A stretch of 8,721 nucleotides of DNA from Oscillospiraceae bacterium UBA6409 (GCA_002438575.1 DJPP01000147.1:4160-12880); one strand, 5' to 3'. Positions 1 to 7,132 are shown, counted from the stretch's first letter. The notes: generated from the sequence alone by a model not told the origin. Translations and numbers: made by a program.

Positions 1-870
1 ATGCACGCCTGCGGCCACGACTGTCATACGGCGGCCCTGCTGGGCCTGCTGCGGTCTATGGCGCAGCACCGCGCGGCGCTGAAAAGCAACGTGCGCTTTA
101 TCTTTCAATATGCCGAGGAGCCGGACCCCGGCGGCGCCATTGATATGATCGCCGACGGCTGTCTGGACGGCGTGGACCGCATTTACGGCCTGCACGTGGA
201 CAACCAGCTGCCTGTAGGCACCGTGGGCATCAAGGACGGCCCCTACATGGCCGGCTCCGGCCGCTTTGACGTGACCATCCGCGGCCAGGGCGGCCACGGT
301 GCGCTGCCCCACCTGACCACCGATGTGCTGGGCGCTGTCTGTCACGCCGTCTCTGCCATCGACGCCATCCCCGGCAAGCTGCTGGGCCCCGGCGAGGAGG
401 GCATTATCAGCGTGTGCTATATCAACGGGCAGAGCGCCTTTAACGTGCTGCCGGCCGAGGCCAACTTCGGCGGACTGATCCGTGCTTTCAATGAAGAGAC
501 GTTCGAAAAGATCGAGACGCTGCTGCGGCGGGAGCTGCACGGCACCTGCGACGCCTACGGCGCGGCCTTTGACTTCCGGTACGGCCGCGGCTATCCGGTG
601 CTGGTGAACCACACGGGCCAGGTGGATACGGTCCGTGCCGCGGCGCAGGCGCTGCACCTCCCCTGCCGGGACCTGCTGCACACCTTTATCACCGAGGACT
701 TTGCCCGCTATCTGGAGAAGTGCCCCGGCGCCTACTTCCGGCTGGGCACGGGCAACCCGGAAAAGGGCGCCATATACCCGCTGCACAGCAGTCATTTTAC
801 TGTGGACGAGGACGCCCTGGCCTATGCGCTGATGATGTATTGGCAGATCTATCAAAATGAGAGCAAATAA
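1..870 (+). CDS. M20D-family amidohydrolase (N-terminus cut by window edge)
   Basis: This is the C-terminal 289 residues of an M20 subfamily D metal-dependent amidohydrolase, the group of hippurate hydrolase, N-acyl-amino-acid amidohydrolases and N-acetyl-diaminopimelate deacetylase. These cytoplasmic enzymes hydrolyse an N-acyl or amide bond with a two-metal site. The first visible residues are the family motif MHACGHD, which normally lies about 95-100 residues into a protein of about 390, so the ATG at base 1 is internal and the gene starts upstream. Expected metal and catalytic residues are present: Cys4 and His6 of the motif, the Glu39-Glu40 pair in FQYAEEP, His65 in GLHVD, and His262 in LHSSHF. 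The lid/dimerisation domain begins near GQGGHGALPH (residues 95-104). The reading frame is intact to TAA at 868-870. The pepD-like gene starts 32 bases later on the same strand, so the two are probably co-transcribed for peptide or amino-acid salvage. The substrate cannot be told from sequence. Confidence 0.93.
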   Translation: MHACGHDCHTAALLGLLRSMAQHRAALKSNVRFIFQYAEEPDPGGAIDMIADGCLDGVDRIYGLHVDNQLPVGTVGIKDGPYMAGSGRFDVTIRGQGGHGALPHLTTDVLGAVCHAVSAIDAIPGKLLGPGEEGIISVCYINGQSAFNVLPAEANFGGLIRAFNEETFEKIETLLRRELHGTCDAYGAAFDFRYGRGYPVLVNHTGQVDTVRAAAQALHLPCRDLLHTFITEDFARYLEKCPGAYFRLGTGNPEKGAIYPLHSSHFTVDEDALAYALMMYWQIYQNESK

Positions 871-888
871 AACAGAGAACAACGGAAC

Positions 889-894
889 AGGAGG
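889..894 (+). promoter_or_regulatory. Ribosome binding site of the pepD-like gene
   Basis: A perfect AGGAGG lies 8 bases upstream of the ATG at 903. It fixes the start of the dipeptidase gene within the 32-base gap after the amidohydrolase stop codon. Confidence 0.9.
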
Positions 895-902
895 AACGAA
901 AC

Positions 903-2348
903 ATGGCAAGAAACTATCAGCTGACAGGCCTGGAGCCGGCCAGTGTATGGGAAAACTTCTACGCGATCTCCCAAATTCCCCGGGAGACCGGCAACCCTGA
1001 GGGCATCACCTCGTACCTGCTGGATTTCTGCAAGGCCCACGGCATCGAGGCCTACCGTGATGAGGCCTACAACGTCATCGCACGGGTGCCGGCCACCCCG
1101 GGCTATGAAAATGCCTCACCCGTCATTCTCCACTCCCACAGCGACATGGTCTGCATCAAGGACGAGGGCGTGGACCACGACTTCGCCAAGGATCCCATCC
1201 GCGTCTATGCCGAGGGCGACGTGGTCACGGCGGAGGGCACCACTCTGGGCGGCGACGACGGAATCGGCGTGGCCTTTATGATGGCCTACATGACGGACAA
1301 GCAGGCCAAGCATCCGGCTTTGGAGTGCGTGTTCACCGCAGACGAGGAAACCACCATGAACGGCGGTATCCACCTGGATTACAGCCAGTTCAAGGCAAAA
1401 TATTATGTCAATCTTGACGGATTTGGCTTCGCCGTGGGCAGCGCCGGAGAGATCGATGCCCGCGTTCTCATGCCCCGCGGCCACGAGCCGATCCGCCCGG
1501 GCTGGCAAGCCCTGTATCTCAAGATCGACGGTCTGCACGGCGGCCACAGCGGCAACCAGGCCCTGCTGGAGCGCGCCAATGCCATCATTCTGCTGGACCG
1601 CCTGCTGCTGGATCTGGAGGAGCAGCTTCCCTTCCAGCTCATCACCGCCAAGGGCGGCCGCGAGGGCGGCTGCATGGCCACAGCCATCGCCGCCACGGCC
1701 TCGGCCATCATTGCCGTGGCGGATGCCAAGGCCGCGGAGACGGTGCTGGCCGCCAGCGCGGAAAAGCTGAAGAAGGAGTATTCCGTCCGGGAGCCCAGCA
1801 TGAGCATCACTGTCTCCCCCTGCGAGGCGGGAACGGACGCCATGACCGATGGCGACCGTGAGATGCTGCTGGACCTGATGACGCTGCTGCCGGATGGCCT
1901 GCGCTCCACCCACCAGACCTTCGAGCACACCCTGGGCAGCACCTCCAATGTGGGCGTGCTGGAGACGCGGCAGGATGAGGTGGAGCTGGCTGTGACCATC
2001 CGCAGCACGGACACCAAGCGTTTTTACAACTACCAGCAGCTCAAGCGGCTGTGTGCGCGGTTGGGCGTGAAGACCGAGCTGATCTGCGAGCTTCCGGAGT
2101 GGGAATACAGCGTCAGCGATGCGTGGATGGAAATGCTCCGCAAAATGTACCCGGAGTATCCCCCCTACTACCTGGGCGGCACCGGCGAGATCGGCTTTTT
2201 CACCACCCGCATTCCGGGCCTTAACGCCGTCTCTCTGACGCCCAACGCCTTCAACTGCCACTCCACTCAGGAGTACCTGAGCATCCGCGAATGCCGGTAC
2301 TTCTATGACAAGATGGTAGAGCTGCTGGAAAAGATGAAGGATATGTGA
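903..2348 (+). CDS. pepD: Aminoacyl-histidine dipeptidase (PepD-like, M20C)
   Basis: This complete 481-residue protein matches the length and motif order of PepD (beta-Ala-His dipeptidase, carnosinase-like), a cytoplasmic metallopeptidase that cleaves Xaa-His and related dipeptides. The metal-site motifs are all visible: HSHSDMV (His79, Asp81), TTLGGDDGIG (bridging Asp118), TADEETTMNG (catalytic Glu148 and metal ligand Glu149), VNLDGFG (Asp172) and CHSTQE (His453). Their spacing agrees with known PepD structures. The lid domain occupies roughly residues 190-390, with GGHSG near residues 212-217. There is no signal peptide. The ATG is preceded by AGGAGG, and the frame ends with TGA at 2346-2348, nine bases before a strong terminator. 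It follows an M20D amidohydrolase in the same orientation, so the pair probably forms the end of a peptide-utilisation operon. Family assignment is firm; true substrate range is inferred. Confidence 0.95.
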   Translation: MARNYQLTGLEPASVWENFYAISQIPRETGNPEGITSYLLDFCKAHGIEAYRDEAYNVIARVPATPGYENASPVILHSHSDMVCIKDEGVDHDFAKDPIRVYAEGDVVTAEGTTLGGDDGIGVAFMMAYMTDKQAKHPALECVFTADEETTMNGGIHLDYSQFKAKYYVNLDGFGFAVGSAGEIDARVLMPRGHEPIRPGWQALYLKIDGLHGGHSGNQALLERANAIILLDRLLLDLEEQLPFQLITAKGGREGGCMATAIAATASAIIAVADAKAAETVLAASAEKLKKEYSVREPSMSITVSPCEAGTDAMTDGDREMLLDLMTLLPDGLRSTHQTFEHTLGSTSNVGVLETRQDEVELAVTIRSTDTKRFYNYQQLKRLCARLGVKTELICELPEWEYSVSDAWMEMLRKMYPEYPPYYLGGTGEIGFFTTRIPGLNAVSLTPNAFNCHSTQEYLSIRECRYFYDKMVELLEKMKDM

Positions 2349-2356
2349 TATACAAA

Positions 2357-2396
2357 GGACGGCGCCCCACAGGGCGCCGTCCGCTTTTTATCTTTT
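2357..2396 (+). terminator. Rho-independent terminator after pepD (probably bidirectional)
   Basis: An 11-bp perfect GC-rich stem (2357-2367 with 2372-2382) encloses a CACA loop and is followed by GC and then the T-rich run TTTTTATCTTTT. It ends the + strand M20 operon. Read on the - strand the same stem is preceded by an A-rich stretch and followed by TTTGTATAT, so it may also stop transcripts of the convergent acetyltransferase gene that ends at 2441. No other obvious terminator lies between the two genes. Confidence 0.92.
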
Positions 2397-2440
2397 ATCC
2401 GCGGCAGGCCGCCAGCTGCGCCCGCACACCGGCGGTGCAC

Positions 2441-3718
2441 TCAATAATCCGCGTTCAGCCAGGGTCTCTGGCCGCAGTGCAGCAGCCGTGCCAGCTCCTG
2501 CGCCCTTTCGGCGTCATCTGCGGACGCCGCACCCAGCCGCAGCAGCGCCGCCAGGCCGCAGGACCCCATCAGCAGTGCCGCCAGATCCCCCTGCCGACAG
2601 GTCACCGTCACGTCCGCGGTCCCCTCTGCCACGGACCAGCGGCCATCGGCAAAGCCGATACGCAGCTCCTCCTCCCGGTCCGCCATCTCATCCCGATAGC
2701 GGAAGGCCGCCGTCAGCGTCCCCGCCGGGAAATTCCGATAGCCGGTCCGCCGCACGAAGTCCGCCCCGTCCGTCAGCTTGAACATGGTCCCAACGGCAGA
2801 GACGTTGGTCTGCAAAAAGCCGTAGTCGATGTAGTTCCCGGACACGTCCTGCGGGTCCTCCAGCAGATGGTGGAAATCCTCCTCCCCGGTCCGCAGGACA
2901 ACCGTCTGGGCCAGGTCCTCCTGCATCCGCAGACCGCCCAGCAGCGCCCGCAGCACCGCGCCGTTCTCATACACCAGTTCCTCCACGTTGAGCCGGTTTT
3001 GGGTATAGTTGCACGCGCTGGCGTTTTCAAACCGATAGGCCACGTAGCCCAGCAGGCGGCCGCCGCCGTAATAGCCCATGCGCCGCACCTGGATATCCCC
3101 CCGGGCGCCGCGCAGCTCCTCATCGAACTTCTCCACCATGCCGTGGTTTCGGGCGGCAAAGCGCCGCTGACAGTCCATCGCCTGGTCAAACTCCTCCGGC
3201 TGCAGCAGGCGCAGGTGCGCCCGCACCTCTCCATCCAGCCGGGGCAGCGCTCTGGTGGGCAGGCGGTACTCGTGCAGCTTCCCACCGAACCCGTAGCCCA
3301 GACGCCGGTAAAAGCCGATGTTGAACGGCAGCAGCATGGTCAGCAGCGCGCCGTTTTCCCGTGCATAGTGCTCGGCATACCGTATCATATACAGCGCCGC
3401 ACCCTTCTTCTTGTGCAGGGGGTGTACCTCCAGCGCCATCACGCCGCAGGCAGGCTGCATGACCCCAAAGAAGTTCATGGAGAACAGGATCAGCTTCATG
3501 GTGGCGATCAGTGTGCCGCCCTCAAACAGGCCCATCGTCCGGGTCTGGGTGTCCTCCCGCAGTTCTGTGAGATGCTTGCTCCGGTAGTGCGCCCGGCACT
3601 CCTCGTCCAGTGTCTTGTACGCCGGATAGGAATTGAGATAGATGTCCAGATACGCCTCTATGTCCGCCTCCGTCACCGGACGGACGGCCCAGGCACGGTC
3701 CGCTGTCACATTACCCAT
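2441..3718 (-). CDS. Eis-like GNAT N-acetyltransferase with SCP2-like C-terminal domain
   Basis: This 425-residue protein has the layout of the Eis family: an N-terminal GNAT domain, a second degenerate GNAT half and a C-terminal SCP2-like (sterol-carrier fold) domain. Eis proteins transfer acetyl groups from acetyl-CoA to amines; mycobacterial Eis acetylates aminoglycosides at several positions, but most Firmicute homologues have no known substrate. Visible features are the acetyl-CoA loop in ALEVHPLHKKKGAA (residues 95-108), the strand-helix motif GFYRRLGYGFGG (residues 135-146) and a C-terminal region (about 320-425) containing FPAGTLTAAFRYRD and TADVTVTCRQGDLAALLMG, typical of the SCP2 part. 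The frame stays open 91 codons upstream, but the ATG at 3716-3718 is chosen because AAGGAGA lies just before it and a promoter overlaps the upstream extension. The protein appears cytoplasmic. It is a single-gene unit convergent with the pepD operon. The C-terminal Tyr is the probable catalytic acid, as in Eis. Confidence 0.9.
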   Translation of the reverse strand: MGNVTADRAWAVRPVTEADIEAYLDIYLNSYPAYKTLDEECRAHYRSKHLTELREDTQTRTMGLFEGGTLIATMKLILFSMNFFGVMQPACGVMALEVHPLHKKKGAALYMIRYAEHYARENGALLTMLLPFNIGFYRRLGYGFGGKLHEYRLPTRALPRLDGEVRAHLRLLQPEEFDQAMDCQRRFAARNHGMVEKFDEELRGARGDIQVRRMGYYGGGRLLGYVAYRFENASACNYTQNRLNVEELVYENGAVLRALLGGLRMQEDLAQTVVLRTGEEDFHHLLEDPQDVSGNYIDYGFLQTNVSAVGTMFKLTDGADFVRRTGYRNFPAGTLTAAFRYRDEMADREEELRIGFADGRWSVAEGTADVTVTCRQGDLAALLMGSCGLAALLRLGAASADDAERAQELARLLHCGQRPWLNADY

Positions 3719-3723
3719 AGGTC

Positions 3724-3730
3724 TCTCCTT
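3724..3730 (-). promoter_or_regulatory. Ribosome binding site of the Eis-like gene
   Basis: AAGGAGA on the - strand lies 5 bases before the ATG at 3716-3718. It decides this start over the upstream in-frame ATG at 3991, which would place the promoter and a terminator inside the gene. Confidence 0.85.
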
Positions 3731-3760
3731 TCCTGCCGTTCCGCAGTGTGTTCTCTTTTG

Positions 3761-3789
3761 ATTATACCTTTCCCCGGCCCGTTTCGCAA
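3761..3789 (-). promoter_or_regulatory. Sigma-A promoter of the Eis-like gene
   Basis: On the - strand a -35 box TTGCGA (3784-3789) and a perfect -10 box TATAAT (3761-3766) are separated by exactly 17 bases. The transcript would start near 3754, giving a 5' leader of about 36 bases that carries the ribosome binding site. I see no clear operator in the leader, so expression may be constitutive. Confidence 0.82.
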
Positions 3790-3801
3790 CAGGCAGTTGA
3801 A

Positions 3802-3827
3802 AGCCCTCCGGCAGCTGCCGGAGGGCT
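3802..3827 (-). terminator. Perfect 26-bp palindrome, terminator of the TetR cluster
   Basis: Bases 3802-3827 are a perfect inverted repeat with no spacer (the RNA loop would form from the central GCAGCTGC). On the - strand the stem is preceded by the A-rich AACGAAACGA and followed by TTTC. It lies 76 bases past the stop of the Vat-like gene and directly upstream of the next promoter, so its best reading is a factor-independent terminator that insulates the Eis-like gene. The T tract is short, so termination may be incomplete. The + strand side, CGTTTCGTTG, is also T-rich. Confidence 0.72.
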
Positions 3828-3903
3828 CGTTTCGTTGTCCATATGCGTGCGGTCTTTTGCGGCGGGGTCCGAAGGCCCCCGGCGGTACGCGTCAGGCGCC
3901 GCA

Positions 3904-4548
3904 TTATACCAGCTTCTCCAGGGCGTCCAGATCGCCGGCCTGCAGCAGCGGGATAGCCCGCCGCACCTGCGCCTCCGGCCAGTCCCACCACCGCAGCTTC
4001 TCCAGCCGCGCGGCGGTCTCCTCGTCATACCGCCTGCGGATGGGCTTGGCCGGCAGGCCGCCCACGATGGTGTAGGGCGGCACATCCTTTGTCACCACGG
4101 CGCGGCTGCCGATGATAGCGCCGTCGCCGATGGTAACGCCCGCCAGGATCACGGCCTCATAGCCGATCCATACGTCATTGCCCACCACGATATCCCCGTG
4201 GTTATCCCAGGCGGCGGCGATGTCCTCACACGCCGTCCCCAGGCCCCACTCCTCGAACATGATGGGGAACGGGTAAGTAGACAGACTGTTCAGCGTATGG
4301 TTGGCCGCGTTGAAGATAAACTTCGCCCCGCAGGCGATGGAGCTGTACTTTCCGATGATCAGCCGGTCATGGTTGCACTCGGGATAGTGGTACAGCACGT
4401 TGTTCCGCTGGAAGTCCCGGGGGTCGTTGACAAAATCATCATAGATGGTGTACACCCCCACCTGTATGGCAGGGTCTGTGACCACGTTCTGCAGGTATAC
4501 GGTGCTGTGTCCCTGAGAACGGGGATAAATTTTCCATTCCGGTATCAT
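3904..4548 (-). CDS. Vat/CatB-type hexapeptide O-acetyltransferase (xenobiotic acetyltransferase family)
   Basis: This 214-residue protein belongs to the left-handed beta-helix acetyltransferases that include streptogramin A (Vat) and type B chloramphenicol acetyltransferases. These move an acetyl group from acetyl-CoA to a hydroxyl of a small molecule and act as trimers in the cytoplasm. Visible are hexapeptide repeats (LIIGKYSSIACGAKFIF at 64-79; DIVVGNDVWIGYEAVILAGV and following at 119-150), the ANHTLNSLSTYPF segment with the expected catalytic His84, the IVGGLPAKPIRRR motif at 161-173, and the C-terminal WWDWP (187-191) typical of Vat/CatB. The frame is open 21 codons further upstream, but ATG 4546-4548 has AAAGGAGAAG just before it and yields the family's normal N-terminus (IYP near residue 7). 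The gene starts 16 bases after the lipoprotein stop, so it is the last gene of that operon and is probably translationally coupled. Whether the substrate is an antibiotic or a native metabolite is unknown. Confidence 0.9.
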   Translation of the reverse strand: MIPEWKIYPRSQGHSTVYLQNVVTDPAIQVGVYTIYDDFVNDPRDFQRNNVLYHYPECNHDRLIIGKYSSIACGAKFIFNAANHTLNSLSTYPFPIMFEEWGLGTACEDIAAAWDNHGDIVVGNDVWIGYEAVILAGVTIGDGAIIGSRAVVTKDVPPYTIVGGLPAKPIRRRYDEETAARLEKLRWWDWPEAQVRRAIPLLQAGDLDALEKLV

Positions 4549-4550
4549 AG

Positions 4551-4560
4551 CTTCTCCTTT
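4551..4560 (-). promoter_or_regulatory. Ribosome binding site of the Vat-like gene
   Basis: AAAGGAGAAG on the - strand lies within the 16-base gap between the lipoprotein stop codon (4565-4567) and the ATG at 4546-4548. It fixes the start and makes coupling with the upstream gene likely. Confidence 0.85.
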
Positions 4561-4564
4561 TGCT

Positions 4565-6424
4565 TTACAAAAGCTTCTCCCACCGGGGCGTTCCCCATCC
4601 GGCGGTATCAAAGCACTCCCGCACGGCGCGGCACATCCATTCCAGCTTCTGCCGTATGGCGTCCGACTGGATCAGCAGCTCCGCCTCATCCTCATGGGCC
4701 ATGAAATACTCCATGATCCGTGCCCGGTCCTCCTGTGCCGCCAGCTTGGCGTAGCTGTCCACAAAGTACACGCCCTCGCTGTTGTCGAACATGGTCCAGC
4801 GGGCGTCGTACCGGTCATAGTCACCACTGTCGTTCCAATAGGCAAAGCCCGCCGGGTTCAGCGCATTCCAGTCGTCCCAGTTGAAGGCTGTGTAATCGCG
4901 GGAGAGTATCTCGTTCTCCGTGGCGTGCCAGATCTCATGGCAGATGGTACCCTCCCGCATATAGTCGGCCTGCACGTCCAGCGCGATATACTGCCAGTCC
5001 GCCGAGTCGTAGGTGCAGCCTACCACGCCATAGTCACTGTCGATGTGGGCCACCAGCAGGAAGCACAGCCCGCCCTCACCGGCGCTGTTGCGGAACTGGG
5101 CCAGAAAGCCCTCCGGATACAGGGCAAAGCTGCGGTCCATCGCCGCCAGCACAGCGCGGACGCCGTTCAGCTCCGCGTCGGTACCCAGGGTATCCGACAG
5201 GGTGATGGGATAGCTGCTCAGCTCCGCTGCCTCCCGGCACTGGGAGGACAGCAGGATCCGCACGCCGTACCGCTGCTCCAGCACATCCGCCTGCTGCCGC
5301 GCTTCCTGTAAGCTCTCTGCCACCGGCAGACCGTCCAGGGCGCCCCAATAGGCCTGCAGCAGCGTCTCGTCCACCGTCAGCGGCGACGGGACGGACACCG
5401 CTGACGCCATCGGCTCGGCGGCCAGCTGCGCCGGGTCTATAACATACAGCCGGAAGGCGCCGTTTTCATACACACCGCCCACCAGCAGGCCCGCCTCCGG
5501 CAGGGCGCAGCAGTCGTACATCTCTCCGGCGATACCATTGGCCGCCAGGTCGCAGGCTGTGATGCGCTCCCCCACGGTATACAGCGTTGTGCGGCCCGTT
5601 CCCACACCGATCAGTTCCTCCGCATCGCCGACGGCGTACAGCTCGCCGCCCGCATCCAGGAACAGCGAGGCATCGGCGAACCAGAACGCATCGCCGCTGC
5701 CGCACAGGGCGGAGTATCCCATTTTATCGTTGTCAAAGGCCAGCAGGCTCATGCCGCCCGCCGGCGCCAATGTCACCTGATACCGCTGCTCCTGCAGCAG
5801 GCTGATCTCCCCCGTCTCCGGGTCAAAGACCGCCGTGCCGCAGGCGCTGCCGTAGGGCGACAGGAGGAACAGGGCCGCCATCCGTCCGCTTGCCGCGTCG
5901 AAAGCCGTCAATTCCGCGAACCGCAGCTGCGACAGCGCCGTTACCGGCTGCGCCTCTCCTCCGGCCACCTTCTGGCAATACAGCACCCCGTCCCGCAGGA
6001 AATAATAGCTCGCTCCGTCATATGAGAAGAAGCCATCCACATTTTCCGCGTCAAAGCTGCCTGTCTCCGTCAGCGCGTCATCCAGGAGCTTCCAGCGGTT
6101 CGTCTCCCGGTCGCACAGCGCAAATCCATGCGCCAGGGCCTGCCGCTTCGTATCCCAAACACCCTCCAGCGTGATCTCATGCTTCACGGTATCCGCTTCC
6201 GCGTCCACAAGCTGCACGGTAGTCCTGCTGCCCTCATAGTCCGCCCAGCTGATCAGCACCGTGCTGCCGCCCGCCGGATACAGCCCGGACAGGGACGCCG
6301 GACGGGTACATTCCAGCGTCTGCACCGGCTCGCGGTCCGTTTGCTTCCCCAGGCTGCACCCGGGCAGCAGCGCCAAAAAACACAGCGCTGCCAGCAGCGC
6401 CGCCATTACCTTCGTATGCCTCAT
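4565..6424 (-). CDS. Lipoprotein with propeller-like N-terminal half and HEIWH zinc-metallopeptidase-like domain
   Basis: This 619-residue protein starts with a lipoprotein signal peptide: positively charged MRHTK, a hydrophobic core, and the lipobox LLPGC with Cys23, so it should be anchored on the outer face of the membrane. Residues from about 30 to 335 show repeating strand patterns with motifs such as VFDPETGEISLL and LYVIDPAQL, which suggest a beta-propeller-like sensor or binding domain (inferred). Residues from about 370 to the end look like a gluzincin-type peptidase domain: YPEGF (436-440), then HEIWH (496-500) as the HExxH zinc site, then YFVDSYAKLAAQEDRA with Glu565 as a plausible third ligand. 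Comparable HExxH...FxSxYAxxxxxED layouts occur in clostridial lipoproteins of unknown role. The ATG at 6422-6424 is chosen for its signal peptide and nearby ribosome binding site, although the frame is open to 6655. The gene lies between the DUF998 gene (23-base gap) and the acetyltransferase. I know no named homologue; substrate unknown. Confidence 0.85.
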   Translation of the reverse strand: MRHTKVMAALLAALCFLALLPGCSLGKQTDREPVQTLECTRPASLSGLYPAGGSTVLISWADYEGSRTTVQLVDAEADTVKHEITLEGVWDTKRQALAHGFALCDRETNRWKLLDDALTETGSFDAENVDGFFSYDGASYYFLRDGVLYCQKVAGGEAQPVTALSQLRFAELTAFDAASGRMAALFLLSPYGSACGTAVFDPETGEISLLQEQRYQVTLAPAGGMSLLAFDNDKMGYSALCGSGDAFWFADASLFLDAGGELYAVGDAEELIGVGTGRTTLYTVGERITACDLAANGIAGEMYDCCALPEAGLLVGGVYENGAFRLYVIDPAQLAAEPMASAVSVPSPLTVDETLLQAYWGALDGLPVAESLQEARQQADVLEQRYGVRILLSSQCREAAELSSYPITLSDTLGTDAELNGVRAVLAAMDRSFALYPEGFLAQFRNSAGEGGLCFLLVAHIDSDYGVVGCTYDSADWQYIALDVQADYMREGTICHEIWHATENEILSRDYTAFNWDDWNALNPAGFAYWNDSGDYDRYDARWTMFDNSEGVYFVDSYAKLAAQEDRARIMEYFMAHEDEAELLIQSDAIRQKLEWMCRAVRECFDTAGWGTPRWEKLL

Positions 6425-6435
6425 CGCTTTGTCTT

Positions 6436-6442
6436 TCTCCTT
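6436..6442 (-). promoter_or_regulatory. Ribosome binding site of the lipoprotein gene
   Basis: AAGGAGA on the - strand lies 11 bases before the ATG at 6422-6424 and within the 23-base gap after the DUF998 stop codon. The spacing is slightly long, but the site supports the start that gives an intact signal peptide. Confidence 0.75.
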
Positions 6443-6447
6443 GTTCT

Positions 6448-7107
6448 CTATGCCGTTTCCGTCTGTCCCGTACCGCTGTCCATGCCGGCCCCCAGGTATA
6501 CCAGCACGCCCAGCACCGCATTGAACCCCGTGGCGGCGAACACGCTGAAGCGCTCCACTACGCCGAAATATGCCGCCGGCACCGCCTGCATCCCCAAGGC
6601 ACCCACCAGCATCATTCCCAACGCGATACCCGCGAAAACGCCGTACAGGCGGCACGCTTTACAGCGTATACCCGCGGCGATGATCACCGTCAGCGCCGCA
6701 ATGGACAATGCCACCACGACCCCGGTGGCCGCCAGGTGCAGCTTATCCTGCAGCGTCCCGGCATAGCCGCTGTCACGCAAAGGGAACGCCCGAAACCCCA
6801 CTGCCGATACCCACTCCATACCCGCGAAAAGATACACGCCGGTGCGAAGCAGCTTTGTGGTCTTTCCCTGAATCGCCACGCAGGTCATCATGACCGTCAG
6901 CACCTCGCACACGTTATACAGGCTGGTCAGCTGGTTCCAGAGCCCCAGCGAAGGCGCGTTCGCCGCGCTCAGGTCACTGACCGCCTGCGCCATCCAATCG
7001 TAACCGGGGTAAGCCAGCGGCGCGAATACCACCGCCGCCGTATACGACAGCAGACTCACCAGACCCAGCAGACACAGCTTCTGTGCCAATGTCTTATTTG
7101 TCTTCAC
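6448..7107 (-). CDS. DUF998 family integral membrane protein
   Basis: This 219-residue protein has about six hydrophobic helices (roughly residues 11-30, 57-78, 87-106, 124-147, 153-173, 188-207). It carries the DUF998 signature pieces PGYDWMAQAVSDLSA (34-48), FRAFPLRDS (105-113), DKLHLAATG (121-129) and GVVERFSVFAATGFNAVLG (182-200). DUF998 proteins are cytoplasmic-membrane proteins without a proven general function; the conserved Asp121, His124 and Glu185 near helix ends could form a polar or metal site, which is inference. The start is a GTG at 7105-7107 with AGAAGG seven bases upstream; the next Met (residue 39) would lose the first helix. Its stop lies 23 bases before the lipoprotein ATG, so the two are almost certainly co-transcribed. 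A 107-base gap separates it from the TetR gene, with no terminator visible there. In many Firmicutes DUF998 genes sit beside TetR regulators, as here (general recollection, not checked). Confidence 0.88.
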   Translation of the reverse strand: MKTNKTLAQKLCLLGLVSLLSYTAAVVFAPLAYPGYDWMAQAVSDLSAANAPSLGLWNQLTSLYNVCEVLTVMMTCVAIQGKTTKLLRTGVYLFAGMEWVSAVGFRAFPLRDSGYAGTLQDKLHLAATGVVVALSIAALTVIIAAGIRCKACRLYGVFAGIALGMMLVGALGMQAVPAAYFGVVERFSVFAATGFNAVLGVLVYLGAGMDSGTGQTETA

Positions 7108-7114
7108 TTCAATA

Positions 7115-7120
7115 CCTTCT
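7115..7120 (-). promoter_or_regulatory. Ribosome binding site deciding the GTG start of the DUF998 gene
   Basis: AGAAGG on the - strand lies 7 bases before the GTG at 7105-7107. It is weaker than the other sites in the window and supports the non-ATG start. Confidence 0.65.
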
Positions 7121-7132
7121 TTCCACCGGAAG

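Noticed and set aside
903..926. Identical peptide MARNYQLT in the PepD-like start and in the kinase linker (8584-8607, - strand)
   Set aside because: The eight residues lie in unrelated proteins with no similarity beyond them, and the codons differ at several third positions. Most likely coincidence.
1116..2261. Open frame of 381 codons on the - strand
   Set aside because: It is fully antisense to the clearly real PepD-like gene, has a low-complexity composition and no ribosome binding site or motif.
3864..3880. Small GGGG...CCCC hairpin between the Vat-like stop and the palindrome
   Set aside because: The stem has a mismatch and is not followed by a T run on either strand, so it is not a terminator. 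No conserved RNA could be recognised.
3719..3991. N-terminal extension of the Eis-like protein by 91 codons
   Set aside because: The extension covers a good promoter and a stem-loop, and the shorter start has its own AAGGAGA.
2345..4075. Open frame of 576 codons on the + strand
   Set aside because: It lies antisense to the Eis-like gene and runs across its promoter and terminator. The translation is rich in Pro, Arg, Gln and His with no domain, typical of an antisense frame in GC-rich DNA.
6425..6655. N-terminal extension of the lipoprotein
   Set aside because: It overlaps the DUF998 gene in another frame and would bury the signal peptide and lipobox inside the protein.
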